Positions 16,423 through 24,538 of a stretch of DNA of 64,000 nt are shown here, piece by piece; position 1 is the first letter of the stretch; every line of letters begins with the position of its first letter. The notes under the pieces are model-generated. The model made no database searches, was not told the DNA's origin, and saw only the letters and a program-made list of their open reading frames with translations. Source of the DNA: Scatomorpha stercorigallinarum (GTDB lineage: Bacteria; Bacillota; Clostridia; Oscillospirales; Oscillospiraceae); NCBI GenBank assembly GCA_944387865.1, contig CALXGN010000003.1, positions 1 to 64,000 of the forward strand, given 5' to 3'. The position numbers and the translations under genes are program-made.

Positions 16423-16451
16423 TTGAGACCGGCGGGGGAGTGTTGCATAAT
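16423..16451 (+). promoter_or_regulatory. Promoter of the GyrI-like gene
   Basis: TTGAGA, 17 bp, CATAAT, ending about 27 bp before the start codon. Confidence 0.65.
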
Positions 16452-16477
16452 GGGCCAAGAGCTGAGGAGGGATGGCC

Positions 16478-17098
16478 ATGGCCTTTGATTTCAAGAAAGA
16501 ATACCGGGAATTCTATATGCCCAGGAACACGCCGCAGATAGTGAACGTCCCGGCGGCCAACTATATCGCCGTCCGCGGGGCCGGGGACCCGAACACGGAG
16601 GGCGGTGCATACCAGCAGGCGATCGGCGTCCTGTACGCCGTTGCGTACACCATAAAGATGAGTTACAAAACCGGCCACAAGATCGAGGGCTTTTTTGAAT
16701 ATGTCGTGCCGCCGCTGGAGGGCTTCTGGCAGCAGGAGGGCGCGGATGGGGACAAGGACGCCTTCCGCTGGATATCCGTCATCAGGCTGCCTGACTTCGT
16801 GAGCGGGCAGGACCTTGACTGGGCGGTCGAAACTGCAACTCGGAAGAAAAAGCTGGACTGTTCCCGCGCCCGCTTCTTCACCGTGGAGGAGGGGCTGTGC
16901 GTGCAGGCGATGCACCTGGGCCCCTTTGACGACGAGCCGCGGACCATCGCCTTGATGGAGGCATATCTGGAGGAACAGGGCTATGCCACGGACCTCACAG
17001 AGACCCGGCTGCACCATGAGATATACATGTCCGACGCGAGGAGGGTGCCCCCGGAAAAGTGGAAAACAGTCATCCGCCTCCCCATCAGGAAGGCATGA
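16478..17098 (+). CDS. GyrI-like small-molecule-binding domain protein
   Basis: The 206-residue protein is a stand-alone GyrI-like (SHV/BmrR effector-domain fold) protein with no DNA-binding part. It has a FDFKKEYREFYMPRNTP opening, VNVPAANYIAVRGAGDP, a GALYAVAY-like helix, and the C-terminal duplicate LHHEIYMSDARRV ending in a VIRLPI strand. Such proteins bind hydrophobic drugs or, in some cases, hydrolyse cyclopropanoid compounds; the ligand is unknown. ATG at 16478 is preferred because GAGGAGG lies 7 bp upstream; the ATG at 16472 would be too close. It sits alone between the two serine tRNA genes. Confidence 0.85.
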   Translation: MAFDFKKEYREFYMPRNTPQIVNVPAANYIAVRGAGDPNTEGGAYQQAIGVLYAVAYTIKMSYKTGHKIEGFFEYVVPPLEGFWQQEGADGDKDAFRWISVIRLPDFVSGQDLDWAVETATRKKKLDCSRARFFTVEEGLCVQAMHLGPFDDEPRTIALMEAYLEEQGYATDLTETRLHHEIYMSDARRVPPEKWKTVIRLPIRKA

Positions 17099-17121
17099 CG
17101 CCCGCAGAAAGGCAAAAAAGA

Positions 17122-17155
17122 GCGCCGGAACGGGATCCATTCCGTTCCGGCGCCG
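17122..17155 (-). terminator. Hairpin, probable minus-strand terminator
   Basis: GCGCCGGAACGG and CCGTTCCGGCGC form a stem. On the minus strand it is followed by a TCTTTTTT tract (plus strand 17115-17122), so it reads as a terminator for transcripts from the right. Confidence 0.55.
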
Positions 17156-17202
17156 TGGTGTGAGTGTTCTTACCGCATTTGGACTGTGATCCCTGCTTAA
17201 TA

Positions 17203-17237
17203 CAAAATTGAAGCCCAACGAAGTGGGTTCAATTTTG
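17203..17237. terminator. Long hairpin between the GyrI-like gene and tRNA-Ser
   Basis: CAAAATTGAAGCCCA and TGGGTTCAATTTTG pair almost completely around a short loop. The A-rich and T-rich outer arms make it a candidate bidirectional terminator. It may serve the GyrI-like gene on the plus strand. Confidence 0.5.
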
Positions 17238-17280
17238 AAAGGAGGAGCAGCGGAATGAGCGCGAGACGACAATCATTCTG

Positions 17281-17324
17281 AAAGAAAAATCGTCGCCGCA
17301 AGCGATATGAAGCTTGCGACGACG
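17281..17324 (-). terminator. Terminator of tRNA-Ser(GGA)
   Basis: CGTCGTCGCAAGC and GCTTGCGGCGACG (minus strand) form a 13-bp stem with one mismatch, followed by ATTTTTCTTT. It begins directly after the tRNA CCA end. Confidence 0.88.
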
Positions 17325-17416
17325 TGGCGGAGAAGGAGGGATTCGAACCCTCGAACCGCTTTTGACGGTTACACGATTTCCAATCGTGCGCGCTCGACCA
17401 ACTACGCGACTTCTCC
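17325..17416 (-). tRNA. tRNA-Ser (anticodon GGA)
   Basis: On the minus strand GGAGAAG pairs with CTTCTCC. The anticodon stem CACGA/TCGTG holds loop TTGGAAA with anticodon GGA. A long GC-rich variable arm follows, then the T-arm GGTTCGAATCC. The CCA end is encoded at 17325-17327. Confidence 0.97.
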
Positions 17417-17456
17417 ACGCATTGCCCGAACAACATTCTATTGTTGACGCCCGTAT

Positions 17457-17485
17457 ATAATAAATGAAAACCGCCGCAAAGTCAA
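17457..17485 (-). promoter_or_regulatory. Sigma-A promoter of tRNA-Ser(GGA)
   Basis: The minus strand reads TTGACT, 17 bp, TATTAT, about 40 bp before the tRNA. Confidence 0.85.
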
Positions 17486-17525
17486 GAGCTTTTCTCAGCA
17501 AACTTGAAATTTGCGGCGGCCGGCG

Positions 17526-17993
17526 TCAGATACAGCGCAAAATAATGCCGCGCAGGGTGCGCGCGTGGCCCTCCTCGCAGCGCGCGCAGCGCTCATAGAG
17601 GCACTTGAGCTCCCCGCAGGCGCGCTCAGCCGCGGCGCGGAAGGCGCAAGCGCTCTCGCGCTCGGCCAGATACGCGCTGCGCAGGCTCTTCAGGCAGCAG
17701 CACACCAGCGGGCATGAAGGCTCCGGCGGGCAGCAGTCGCCCGTCAGCAGGTAATACTCCCCCGCCAGCGCCCGCGCGCGGCAGCTCTCCTCCTCCGCCA
17801 TGCGCCGCAGCGTACAGGCGCAGCCGCCCATGCGGCAGGCCAGCGCGCGGTAGAGCTCGCAGGCCCTCCCGGCGGCGACCATAAACTCCCGCAGTTGCTC
17901 CCCGCCCGTGTCCGGCGGGGCGGAGCGCGCGCCCTGCACGCGCTGCCAGACGGCCTCGAAGCCGCCGGGTGACGCCAATGACTCGTCAAGCAT
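17526..17993 (-). CDS. Cysteine-rich ferritin-like protein
   Basis: This 155-residue protein has no signal peptide and contains about 17 cysteines. Its spacing resembles the Clostridial ferritin-like/rubrerythrin-type fold: LREFMVAAGRACELYRAL, then LRRMAEEESCRARALAGEYYLLTGD, then a Cys cluster (CCPPEPSC, VCCC), and finally CARCEEGHARTLRGII. In the first half the usual E-x-x-H ligand positions carry Cys or Arg, while EEGHA survives in the second half. It could bind iron or another metal through thiolates, or be a degenerate ferritin. The fold call is my reading of the helix pattern. The ribosome site (GGGTGATTAAG) is weak. Confidence 0.55.
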   Translation of the reverse strand: MLDESLASPGGFEAVWQRVQGARSAPPDTGGEQLREFMVAAGRACELYRALACRMGGCACTLRRMAEEESCRARALAGEYYLLTGDCCPPEPSCPLVCCCLKSLRSAYLAERESACAFRAAAERACGELKCLYERCARCEEGHARTLRGIILRCI

Positions 17994-18103
17994 ACTTAAT
18001 CACCCGCAACATTCTATGCCCGGCCGCGCCGCCGTGTGCGCGGCGCTTGCAAACGCGCGCGCTCTGTGAGATAATGGGCAAAACAGTTCACGGAGGGCGC
18101 GAT

Positions 18104-18841
18104 ATGGCAAGGTTTTTCATGGCCGGGACGAATCTGGACGGAGGCAGGGCGATCATCCGCGGGCAGGACGCGGAGCACATCCGGGTGCTGCGCCTGCGCC
18201 CCGGCGAGGACATGGTCATCTGCGACGGGCGCGGCACGGACTACCGCTGCCGCCTGGTGCGCTCCACGGCGGAGGAGGCCGAGGCGGAGGTGATCGAGGT
18301 CACCCCCTGCCGCGCGGAGCCCAGCGTGGCCGTGCGCGTATTTGCCGGCTACCCCAAGGGCGAGCGCGCGGAGCTGCTGGTGCAGAAGTGCGTGGAGGCC
18401 GGCGCGGCAGAGATCGACTTTTTCGACTGCGAGCGCTGCATCGCGCGGCCGGACGGGCGCAGCATGGCGAAAAAGCTCGAGCGCCTCGCGCGCGTGGCGG
18501 AGTCCGCCGCCCAGCAGTCCGGGCGCGGCATCATCCCCCGCGTGGGCTACATCCCCAACTATCTGGACATGCTGGACGCCGCCGTCAAGCTGCCCGTGCG
18601 CCTTTTCATGTACGAGACGGGCGCGCAGCGCGCGCCGCTGAAGGAGGCCATCGAGTCCGCCCTGCCCTTTGACGCCGCCGCCGTCGTCACCGGCCCGGAG
18701 GGCGGCTTCTCGGAGGCGGAGGCCAAAATGGCCGCCGCGGCGGGCTTCACCCTCTGCTCCATGGGCGAGCGCATACTGCGCTGCGAGACCGCCCCCGTGG
18801 TGGCCGTCTCCGCCATCATGTACGCAACCGATAACCTCTGA
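18104..18841 (+). CDS. rsmE: 16S rRNA (uracil(1498)-N(3))-methyltransferase
   Basis: The 245-residue SPOUT-class enzyme methylates U1498 of 16S rRNA. It has an N-terminal PUA-like part (RAIIRGQDAEHIRVLRLRPG) and the C-terminal knot motif VVTGPEGGFSEAEAKMA. The last segment, LGERILRCETA-like (MGERILRCETAPV), is diagnostic of RsmE. The start at 18104 follows CGGAGGGCGCGAT; the frame is open for longer upstream, but without a ribosome site. It stands alone between the Cys-rich gene (divergent) and a repeat block. Confidence 0.95.
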   Translation: MARFFMAGTNLDGGRAIIRGQDAEHIRVLRLRPGEDMVICDGRGTDYRCRLVRSTAEEAEAEVIEVTPCRAEPSVAVRVFAGYPKGERAELLVQKCVEAGAAEIDFFDCERCIARPDGRSMAKKLERLARVAESAAQQSGRGIIPRVGYIPNYLDMLDAAVKLPVRLFMYETGAQRAPLKEAIESALPFDAAAVVTGPEGGFSEAEAKMAAAAGFTLCSMGERILRCETAPVVAVSAIMYATDNL

Positions 18842-19220
18842 CCAGCCAGGCTGCGCCTGGAGGGCGGCCAACGGCCGCGGGTACTTGCGCTGCGCGCCGC
18901 GCTGGGGGAGGCCCCCGCGAGGGGGCTTCTGAGAGATTTCTTTTGGTCTTGCCAAAAGAAACCCCTCAGACTCCAAAGAAAAGCGCTTTTGGCGCTTGTC
19001 GTAGGCGCGAACTGTCTTTTACGTGTTTCCGCGTGTCGCAGGTGGTCTTCCCGGTATCGGATGGCTTTGCCCGCCGCCGGCCGTGCGTTGCTTCGCTTCG
19101 CTCGCGGCACTAAGTCAGCAGTAACTTGAAGCCTCCCCTACAAGTAGGGGAGGCTTAGGCTTGCAGCAACTCAGCGGCGCGCGCGAAGCGAAGCCAGCCG
19201 CGGTGGGAAACATTAATGCG
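18842..19220. repeat. Mosaic intergenic repeat block 4
   Basis: No gene is supported. It contains the reverse orientation of the hairpin/CTTTGGAG module (18926-18985), a CGACAAGCGCC piece, an AGCGAAGC-type palindrome pair, and only the tip of the CCTCCCCTACAAGTAGGGG element at 19131-19151. It then runs into the toxin-antitoxin promoter. Confidence 0.8.
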
Positions 19221-19227
19221 CAAAGTA

Positions 19228-19256
19228 TTGACACTGTAAATAATAACGTTTACAAT
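19228..19256 (+). promoter_or_regulatory. Promoter and operator of the toxin-antitoxin locus
   Basis: TTGACA, 17 bp, TACAAT. The inverted repeat TGTAAA-N8-TTTACA (19235-19254) overlaps the spacer and -10 box. This is the position expected for autorepression by a RelB/DinJ-type antitoxin. Confidence 0.8.
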
Positions 19257-19287
19257 GAATATACTAAGAAGTGAAAGGAGGCGCGTT

Positions 19288-19560
19288 ATGGCTACGACGA
19301 ACGTGAACATCCGCATGGACTCCAACTTGAAGCAGCAGTTTGAAGCGTTTTGCTCGGACATGGGCATGTCGATGTCCACGGCCTTCAACATTTTTGCGAA
19401 GAAGGCTGTGCGCGAGTACCGCATACCGTTTGAGATCGGCGCGGAGGCGCCCAACACGGAGACCCGCAAGGCCATAGAGGACGCCAGAAACGGCGTCGGG
19501 CTCAGCCGCGGCTTCACCTCCGTTAAGGCCTTGATTGAGGACCTGAATGCTGACGATTAA
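19288..19560 (+). CDS. RelB/DinJ-family antitoxin
   Basis: The 90-residue ribbon-helix-helix protein opens NVNIRMDSNLKQQFEAF and continues MGMSMSTAFNIFAKKAV, the RelB/DinJ DNA-binding fold. The C-terminal half (about 55-90) would wrap the toxin. The start follows AAAGGAGGCGCG. It overlaps the toxin frame by 14 bp, the usual coupling. The toxin next to it is broken, so this antitoxin may now act only as a repressor or neutralise a related toxin elsewhere. Confidence 0.9.
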   Translation: MATTNVNIRMDSNLKQQFEAFCSDMGMSMSTAFNIFAKKAVREYRIPFEIGAEAPNTETRKAIEDARNGVGLSRGFTSVKALIEDLNADD

Positions 19561-19704
19561 GTACCAGGCCGCATTCAAGAGTGATTACAAGCGGATAGTA
19601 AAGCGTGGATATTCCAGCCCGACTGGCTGCTTGTGTACGAAGTGAATAATGACGAGCTTATTCTATATCTCATACGAACAGGGTCGCGCAGCGACCTGTT
19701 TTAA
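19547..19704 (+). pseudogene. YafQ/RelE-family toxin remnant with internal deletion
   Basis: The N-terminus MLTIKYQAAFKSDYKRIVKR matches YafQ toxins. The frame then stops early (at about 19648), while a shifted frame ends QPDWLLVYEVNNDELILYL-RTGSRSDLF, the YafQ C-terminus with its active-site region. About 40 central codons and the correct frame are missing. Both ends are well preserved, so the deletion looks recent. No functional ribonuclease can be made. Confidence 0.8.
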
Positions 19705-20010
19705 GCTCACACGTTAAGGAGCAGCCTCCGGGCTGCTCCATTATTTTTTGGAAAACCTGCGCTCGCCCGCGTTATGCTGCAACATGGGCAAGCACGCGCG
19801 GAGGGTTTAACGTTAATTAGCACAATTCTACTTGTAAATTATTGTGAAAATTACCACTATCGACTCAAAAGTGCCATGTGATATAATTATAGTGCAATGT
19901 TAGCAAAGGATACAGCGCTGCTCGTTCCGGAACACTCGGAGGAAGCGATCGGCAACGATCTTGCAGGCCGCTTACCACATACGGTATCATGAATCAGGAG
20001 GTGCTGGCAG
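19705..20010. other. Intergenic stretch with terminator and AT-rich promoter region
   Basis: The 306 bp begin with the toxin-antitoxin terminator and continue as AT-rich sequence unlike the surrounding GC-rich DNA. An extended -10 box (TGATATAAT, 19879-19887) lies about 125 bp before the next gene. No repeat module or open frame with a ribosome site is seen. Confidence 0.6.
19718..19749 (+). terminator. Terminator of the toxin-antitoxin locus
   Basis: GGAGCAGCC and GGCTGCTCC form a 9-bp stem with a short loop, followed by ATTATTTTTT. Confidence 0.85.
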
Positions 20011-20514
20011 GTGGCAGATAAGTACGGAAAGATCCTCGCAAGGCGGGCTATTTACGTAGTGATCGCGTTTGTGCTCGTATCCCTGTGTCCCAGCCACTAC
20101 AATGAGGAGCGTTTTTACAGCATTCTCAGCGGGGAACTGTTAATTCGCCTGGTGTTCATCCGCGCGTTCACGCTGATCCCCATCCTCGGCCTGCTGGTAT
20201 CATACCTCGTTTGCGGGGCGATAGGGTTTGGCTCAGTCCTCAGACACAGGCCGGGCAAAAAGCTCACCGCAGCCTCCCTGGCGATAGCCGCAGTTATGCT
20301 GCTCGGCGGGCTGTACATCAGCTGTTTTTTCCTTTTGACTGGCTGGGGCGGGCTCGTTTTGCCAGAACCTCTGGACTATTTGTGGCAAGATCCCGGCCCG
20401 CTCTATATTTGGTGGGCAGTTATGGGGATATTTGCCCACATGGGCATATCCAACCTCCATCTTTTGCGCCGCGCCGCCCCCGGGGAGGGCGGCCCTGCGG
20501 GCGACGGGAACTGA
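20011..20514 (+). CDS. Predicted four-helix membrane protein, function unknown
   Basis: I do not recognise a family. The 167-residue product has four probable membrane helices: IYVVIAFVLVSLC, LIPILGLLVSYLVCGAIGF, LAIAAVMLLGGLYISCFFLL and YIWWAVMGIFAHMGI. A basic/Gly-rich tail follows. The start is GTG at 20011 with CAGGAGGTGC upstream. Codon use is less GC-biased than in its neighbours, and with the AT-rich leader and broken toxin-antitoxin locus next door this suggests acquired DNA. It is convergent with the LolD/FtsX-type operon, sharing a terminator. Confidence 0.7.
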   Translation: MADKYGKILARRAIYVVIAFVLVSLCPSHYNEERFYSILSGELLIRLVFIRAFTLIPILGLLVSYLVCGAIGFGSVLRHRPGKKLTAASLAIAAVMLLGGLYISCFFLLTGWGGLVLPEPLDYLWQDPGPLYIWWAVMGIFAHMGISNLHLLRRAAPGEGGPAGDGN

Positions 20515-20546
20515 TCCCCATATCGCCTTCCGGTGATACAGGAGCA

Positions 20547-20584
20547 CAAAAAAGGAAACCGCAAAGATTGCGGTTTCCTTTTTG
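20547..20584. terminator. Bidirectional terminator between convergent units
   Basis: AAAAGGAAACCGCAA and TTGCGGTTTCCTTTTT form a 15-bp stem with A and T runs on the two sides. It serves the membrane protein gene (+) and the ABC operon (-). Confidence 0.88.
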
Positions 20585-20622
20585 CATTTCAGACCAGATC
20601 GCGGCGGCGGGCGTGGTCCCGC

Positions 20623-21288
20623 CTATGCCATCCGGCTCAGTTCGCCGTCGGCGACGGTGTAGACGGCGTCGGCCGCCTCGGCGATGGCCGGGTCGTGGGT
20701 GACGATCACCACGCAGTAGCCGCCCTCGTGCGCGAGGCGGGTGAGGATATCCACGATATTGCGCGAATTCTCCCCGTCCAGGTTGCCCGTGGGCTCGTCC
20801 GCCAGCAGGATTTTCGCCCCCGAGGAAAGAGCCCGCGCTATCGCCACGCGCTGCTGCTCGCCGCCCGAGAGTTGGCTCGGGTAGCGCCGGTGTTTCTCTT
20901 CCGCTATGCCCACCAGCTCGAGGTTCCGCCGCGCCTGTTCCCTGGCGTCCTTTTCGCCGGCGCCCAACAGCTCCAGCGGGAAGCACACGTTTTCCAGCAC
21001 GGTCAGGAGCGGGAACAGGTGGAACGCCTGGAAGATCACGGACACGTACTGCCGCCGGTAGGCGTCCAGGTCCATCTCGCTGAGCTTTTGGTCATCCACC
21101 AGTACCTCGCCGCCGGAGGGGCGGTCGAGCCCGGCCATGATGCTCAAAAGCGTGGTCTTCCCGCTGCCGGACGGCCCGACGACCGCCGCGACCTCCCCGG
21201 CGCGGAAGCGGCACTCCACGCCCTGCAGCGCATCCCGCGCCGCGCGGGGATAGCGGTAGCTCACACGGTGCAACGTCAGTTCTGCCAT
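20623..21288 (-). CDS. LolD/MacB-type ABC transporter ATP-binding protein
   Basis: The 221-residue ATPase has Walker A GPSGSGKTT, signature LSGGEQQR and Walker B ILLADEPTGNLDG. It starts after AGGAGGGAAAGATC, 12 bp after the permease stop. With the FtsX-type permease upstream it forms a mechanotransmission or lipoprotein/peptide export system. Three lipoprotein genes lie just upstream of the permease on the same strand, but in a separate unit. The substrate is unknown. Confidence 0.88.
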   Translation of the reverse strand: MAELTLHRVSYRYPRAARDALQGVECRFRAGEVAAVVGPSGSGKTTLLSIMAGLDRPSGGEVLVDDQKLSEMDLDAYRRQYVSVIFQAFHLFPLLTVLENVCFPLELLGAGEKDAREQARRNLELVGIAEEKHRRYPSQLSGGEQQRVAIARALSSGAKILLADEPTGNLDGENSRNIVDILTRLAHEGGYCVVIVTHDPAIAEAADAVYTVADGELSRMA

Positions 21289-21300
21289 GATCTTTCCCTC

Positions 21301-24300
21301 CTATTCCTTCACCTGCAAAAGCTCCAGCGGGCGCTTGCGGGTCACCATATACACGCCCGCCAGCGCGCCTGAGAGCGCTCCCAACAAATAGACGGCCGCG
21401 CCCTCCGCCATGCTGCCAAACCCGACCAGGGGGAAGATGGCCGCCAGCGCCAGCAGCACGATCGCCTCTCCCGCCAGCGCGGGCAGCAGCAGCTCCGCGC
21501 CCAGTACGCAGCGCGCCTGGATGCGCGAGACGCCGATGACACGCAGCAGCGCCGCCGTCTTAGTGCGCTGCACCAGCAAAAGCGCCGTGGGCCCCGCCGC
21601 CGTCAACGCCGAGATCAGCAGCACCAGCGGGTAGAGAAGCTCCAGCACCTCCACGTTTTCGTTGAGGGGGCCTACGGCCTCGCGCAGCTCCTCGTCCCAA
21701 AGGAGGAAGGACAGCGGCAGTTTTCCCGCCGCGGGGCTTGAGACGATCTCGTCCGCCTCCGCCGAAAGCTGCGAGAGCTCCCTGTTCCTGGCGCGGTCAA
21801 CTTCAAAATTCGCCTTTATATATGAGAGCGACTGTACGCCGATCCACTGCGCCGCTCCGGCGGGCATTAAGGCCGTGTTCATCGAGGCAACGCCGGTATA
21901 GTAGCCGTCGTACACTCCGGCAACGCTCACGGTGACGGCTTTGCCCCCGTCGCCCACCAGTATGAAATACGAGCCTCCGGTGACGTTCCAGGACTCGTAG
22001 AGCACACGGGGCAGGATGACGGGAAGCTCATGGGCGGGCATTCCCAGCTCGTTCGTCTCCCCATATACGTCCTCGGAAAAGATGGAGCCGTCAAAGGGCG
22101 GAAAATACTCGATCTCCATGCTGTTCCCCGTCTGAGCGAGGAGCTCCTCTTCGTTCGACGGCATCAGGAGCGTCAGATCGTTTGCCTGATGCAGGATCTT
22201 GCCGCCAGGCTGGGAAAGCATCAGGCCCGCGTCGTTCTCCACCGCCTCGGTGTAGCAGCCGGAGAAAAAGCCGGTGTCCAGCAGCCGTTCGACGGCCTCC
22301 TGCGAGATAAACCCGCCGCTTTTCCCGCTCCCGTCCGACACGGAGGAGGTGGGGTCGGTCTTTACGATCTCCGCGCTGACCTGCACAGTCTCATAGAGCG
22401 CGTCGATCTCCGCCGAGGCCCGGCTCAGATCCTGCTGGATTACCGCGAGAGATACGCCGAAGAGCAGCGCCGTGCATATGTACAGCGCCGTGCGCAGGGG
22501 CGAGCGCAGGGCGTAGCGCACCGTAAACCGCGCCAATGCCGCGCCGCTCCCCCGGCGCTTCTTCCGGAGCTGTTCCGCTGGCGCGACGATCGCGCCCGCC
22601 GCCGGAGAGAGCTGCGGCTCTTTGGGCTCTGCCGGAAAGGCCGCCGCGGCATCTGCCCGCGGGCGCGCCGCCCCGCCCTGCAGGACCTCCAGCACGCTCC
22701 GTTTCGTGCTGCGGCGAAGGCCCAGGAACGCGGGAAGCACTGTCACAAGCAGCAGCAAAAGCCCCAGCAGCGCAAGGCTCGTCCACGGCGGCACGGCCAC
22801 CGGTTCGGGTGAGATCTCCTGCAGCTTTGAAACGATCTGCCCCAATGCGATGTAGCGGGCAAAGCAGGAGCCGGCAAAGATGCCCACGGCCGCCAGCAGG
22901 GCGTAGGGCGCAAAGCTCCCCAGCAGCGTTTCCGCCGCCGGCATCCCGAGGGCGCGCGCAATGGCGATCTCCCTGGCGCGCTGGTGGGCGTAGACGAAGG
23001 CGCACACCGCCGCCACGGTCAGGAAGAGCGCCCCATAGAGGAGCAGCCCGCTCAGCGCCGAGCCCTTCAGGGAGTCGGACGCCGCGGCAAAGGTCTCCCA
23101 GTCCCGCTCGATAAACTGCACATCCAGGCCCAGCTCAAGCAAGCCCGGGCGGGTCTCCGTCAGGAATGCCTCCTTGTCCGCAGGGAAGTTCAGCAGGAAG
23201 CTGTAGGAGGAGTCGGAGATCTCCCCATCGCCCATGCCAAAGCCCTCGGGCATAACGCTGTCGGGAATATAGAGGTAATTCGTCACGCTCGTAAGCTGTA
23301 CGGGATTGGCCGACAGGGTGCCATATATCCCGACGATGCTCAGCGTCAGGGTCTTTGTCGGGTAGGTGTCATAGCTGTCCTTAAAATCGGAGGTGATGTA
23401 GCCCACATGCGTCTCGGGTATGTCGCGGAGGGTCAGGGTGATCTCATCGCCCAAAGAAAGCCCGCGCGTCTGTGCAAAGCCGACGTGCACTACGCAGACG
23501 GGGTTTGCCGCGGCCTGATCTTCATCGTCCAGCCAGCGCCCCTCTTCCAGGTAATAATAATGGGAGCTCTCCTGCACATAAGGCATCTTCCGCATGTCCG
23601 CCGTGCCCACCACCATCATGCTGTGCCGGTTCAGCTCCTGGATCTCCTCCTCATCGCCCAGCAGGGAGGGCAGCAGCTCCCTGCCCTCGGCCTCGGTGAG
23701 GAACCACCGGCCGCCGGGCTCGGCGCGGCGGAGGGTATAGTCGATGTCGATGCCGGTAATGTACGAGTTTTTGTAATAATACGCCCGCACGAGATAGACG
23801 CCGCCCACCTCCAGCGCGGCGTCCTCCAGTGCGAAAGCCTCGTCGCCGTCGTCCGCGTGGTACATCAGCAGCCTCATTTTCTCGCCCACGCGCTCGGGAT
23901 AGCCGTACACCGCCTCGGTCACGCGGAACATATACTCATATCCGCCCCCGGCGCTGCGCTCCTTTGAAAGCAGCTCGGCATATGCGAGTATCTCGCTCAC
24001 ATTCACGCCGATGCCCTCGCGGTCGCTCGAGTTGCCGTCGATGTCCGCGTTATACAGCCCGTCCAGGACGCCGGCGACATAGCGCCGCGTGTCAGAAAAA
24101 TCCACATAGGCGCTGGAGGAGATCAGTTCCGCCCCGGCGCCGACATCCCCGTCGGTGCTGACCAGCTGCCCGATGGGGCGGTAATAGTCGTTGAGGACAG
24201 CCACCTGCGAGGAGACCGCGCTGTATTCCGTGAACTTTTCGCCCACGCCCAGCGCGGCGGCGCCCAAAAGCAGCAGGATCAGGACCGCCGCCAGCGGACG

Positions 24301-24336
24301 GCGGAGGACAGATCTCCAAAAGAGCTTTCGCTTCAT
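21301..24336 (-). CDS. Large FtsX-family ABC permease with two extracytoplasmic domains
   Basis: The 1011-residue protein looks like a fused pair of MacB/FtsX halves. Each has an N-terminal helix, an exported domain (about 40-420 and 560-850) and three helices. The first helix bundle near 430-550 contains YAHQRAREIAIARALGM, the FtsX cytoplasmic-loop motif. The second is near the C-terminus (LLRVIGVSRIQARCVLG). I chose ATG at 24336, preceded by GGGGAGA; the frame reaches 24369 without a better site. It is first in a two-gene operon with the ATPase at 20623. A strong sigma-A promoter overlaps a palindrome at 24448-24458. Confidence 0.85.
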   Translation of the reverse strand: MKRKLFWRSVLRRPLAAVLILLLLGAAALGVGEKFTEYSAVSSQVAVLNDYYRPIGQLVSTDGDVGAGAELISSSAYVDFSDTRRYVAGVLDGLYNADIDGNSSDREGIGVNVSEILAYAELLSKERSAGGGYEYMFRVTEAVYGYPERVGEKMRLLMYHADDGDEAFALEDAALEVGGVYLVRAYYYKNSYITGIDIDYTLRRAEPGGRWFLTEAEGRELLPSLLGDEEEIQELNRHSMMVVGTADMRKMPYVQESSHYYYLEEGRWLDDEDQAAANPVCVVHVGFAQTRGLSLGDEITLTLRDIPETHVGYITSDFKDSYDTYPTKTLTLSIVGIYGTLSANPVQLTSVTNYLYIPDSVMPEGFGMGDGEISDSSYSFLLNFPADKEAFLTETRPGLLELGLDVQFIERDWETFAAASDSLKGSALSGLLLYGALFLTVAAVCAFVYAHQRAREIAIARALGMPAAETLLGSFAPYALLAAVGIFAGSCFARYIALGQIVSKLQEISPEPVAVPPWTSLALLGLLLLLVTVLPAFLGLRRSTKRSVLEVLQGGAARPRADAAAAFPAEPKEPQLSPAAGAIVAPAEQLRKKRRGSGAALARFTVRYALRSPLRTALYICTALLFGVSLAVIQQDLSRASAEIDALYETVQVSAEIVKTDPTSSVSDGSGKSGGFISQEAVERLLDTGFFSGCYTEAVENDAGLMLSQPGGKILHQANDLTLLMPSNEEELLAQTGNSMEIEYFPPFDGSIFSEDVYGETNELGMPAHELPVILPRVLYESWNVTGGSYFILVGDGGKAVTVSVAGVYDGYYTGVASMNTALMPAGAAQWIGVQSLSYIKANFEVDRARNRELSQLSAEADEIVSSPAAGKLPLSFLLWDEELREAVGPLNENVEVLELLYPLVLLISALTAAGPTALLLVQRTKTAALLRVIGVSRIQARCVLGAELLLPALAGEAIVLLALAAIFPLVGFGSMAEGAAVYLLGALSGALAGVYMVTRKRPLELLQVKE

Positions 24337-24423
24337 CCAGGTCTCCCCTTTCTCAAAAGGAATGCGCACTTCCGAAGGCGGCGGTCGTGGATCTTTATAA
24401 CTATTCCATTCAATTATAACCGT

Positions 24424-24458
24424 ATATTATCATCAAATCATCCAAAAGTCAACTTGAC
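24424..24458 (-). promoter_or_regulatory. Promoter of the FtsX/LolD-type operon with overlapping palindrome
   Basis: The minus strand reads TTGACT, 17 bp, TAATAT. The perfect palindrome GTCAA-C-TTGAC (24448-24458) covers the -35 box, a plausible repressor site. Confidence 0.75.
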
Positions 24459-24538
24459 GTGGCCGTCCGGCGCGAGCCACCGGAACAGGGCCAGATACCG
24501 CCCCGGCTGCCGCCGCGGCGGGCTTTGAGCGCGCCAGT

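Noticed and set aside
19705..20514. Genomic island boundary
   Set aside because: The stretch is AT-richer than its surroundings and next to a decayed toxin-antitoxin locus, but there is no integrase, attachment site or tRNA junction, and the two tRNA genes at 16-17 kb show no duplicated ends.
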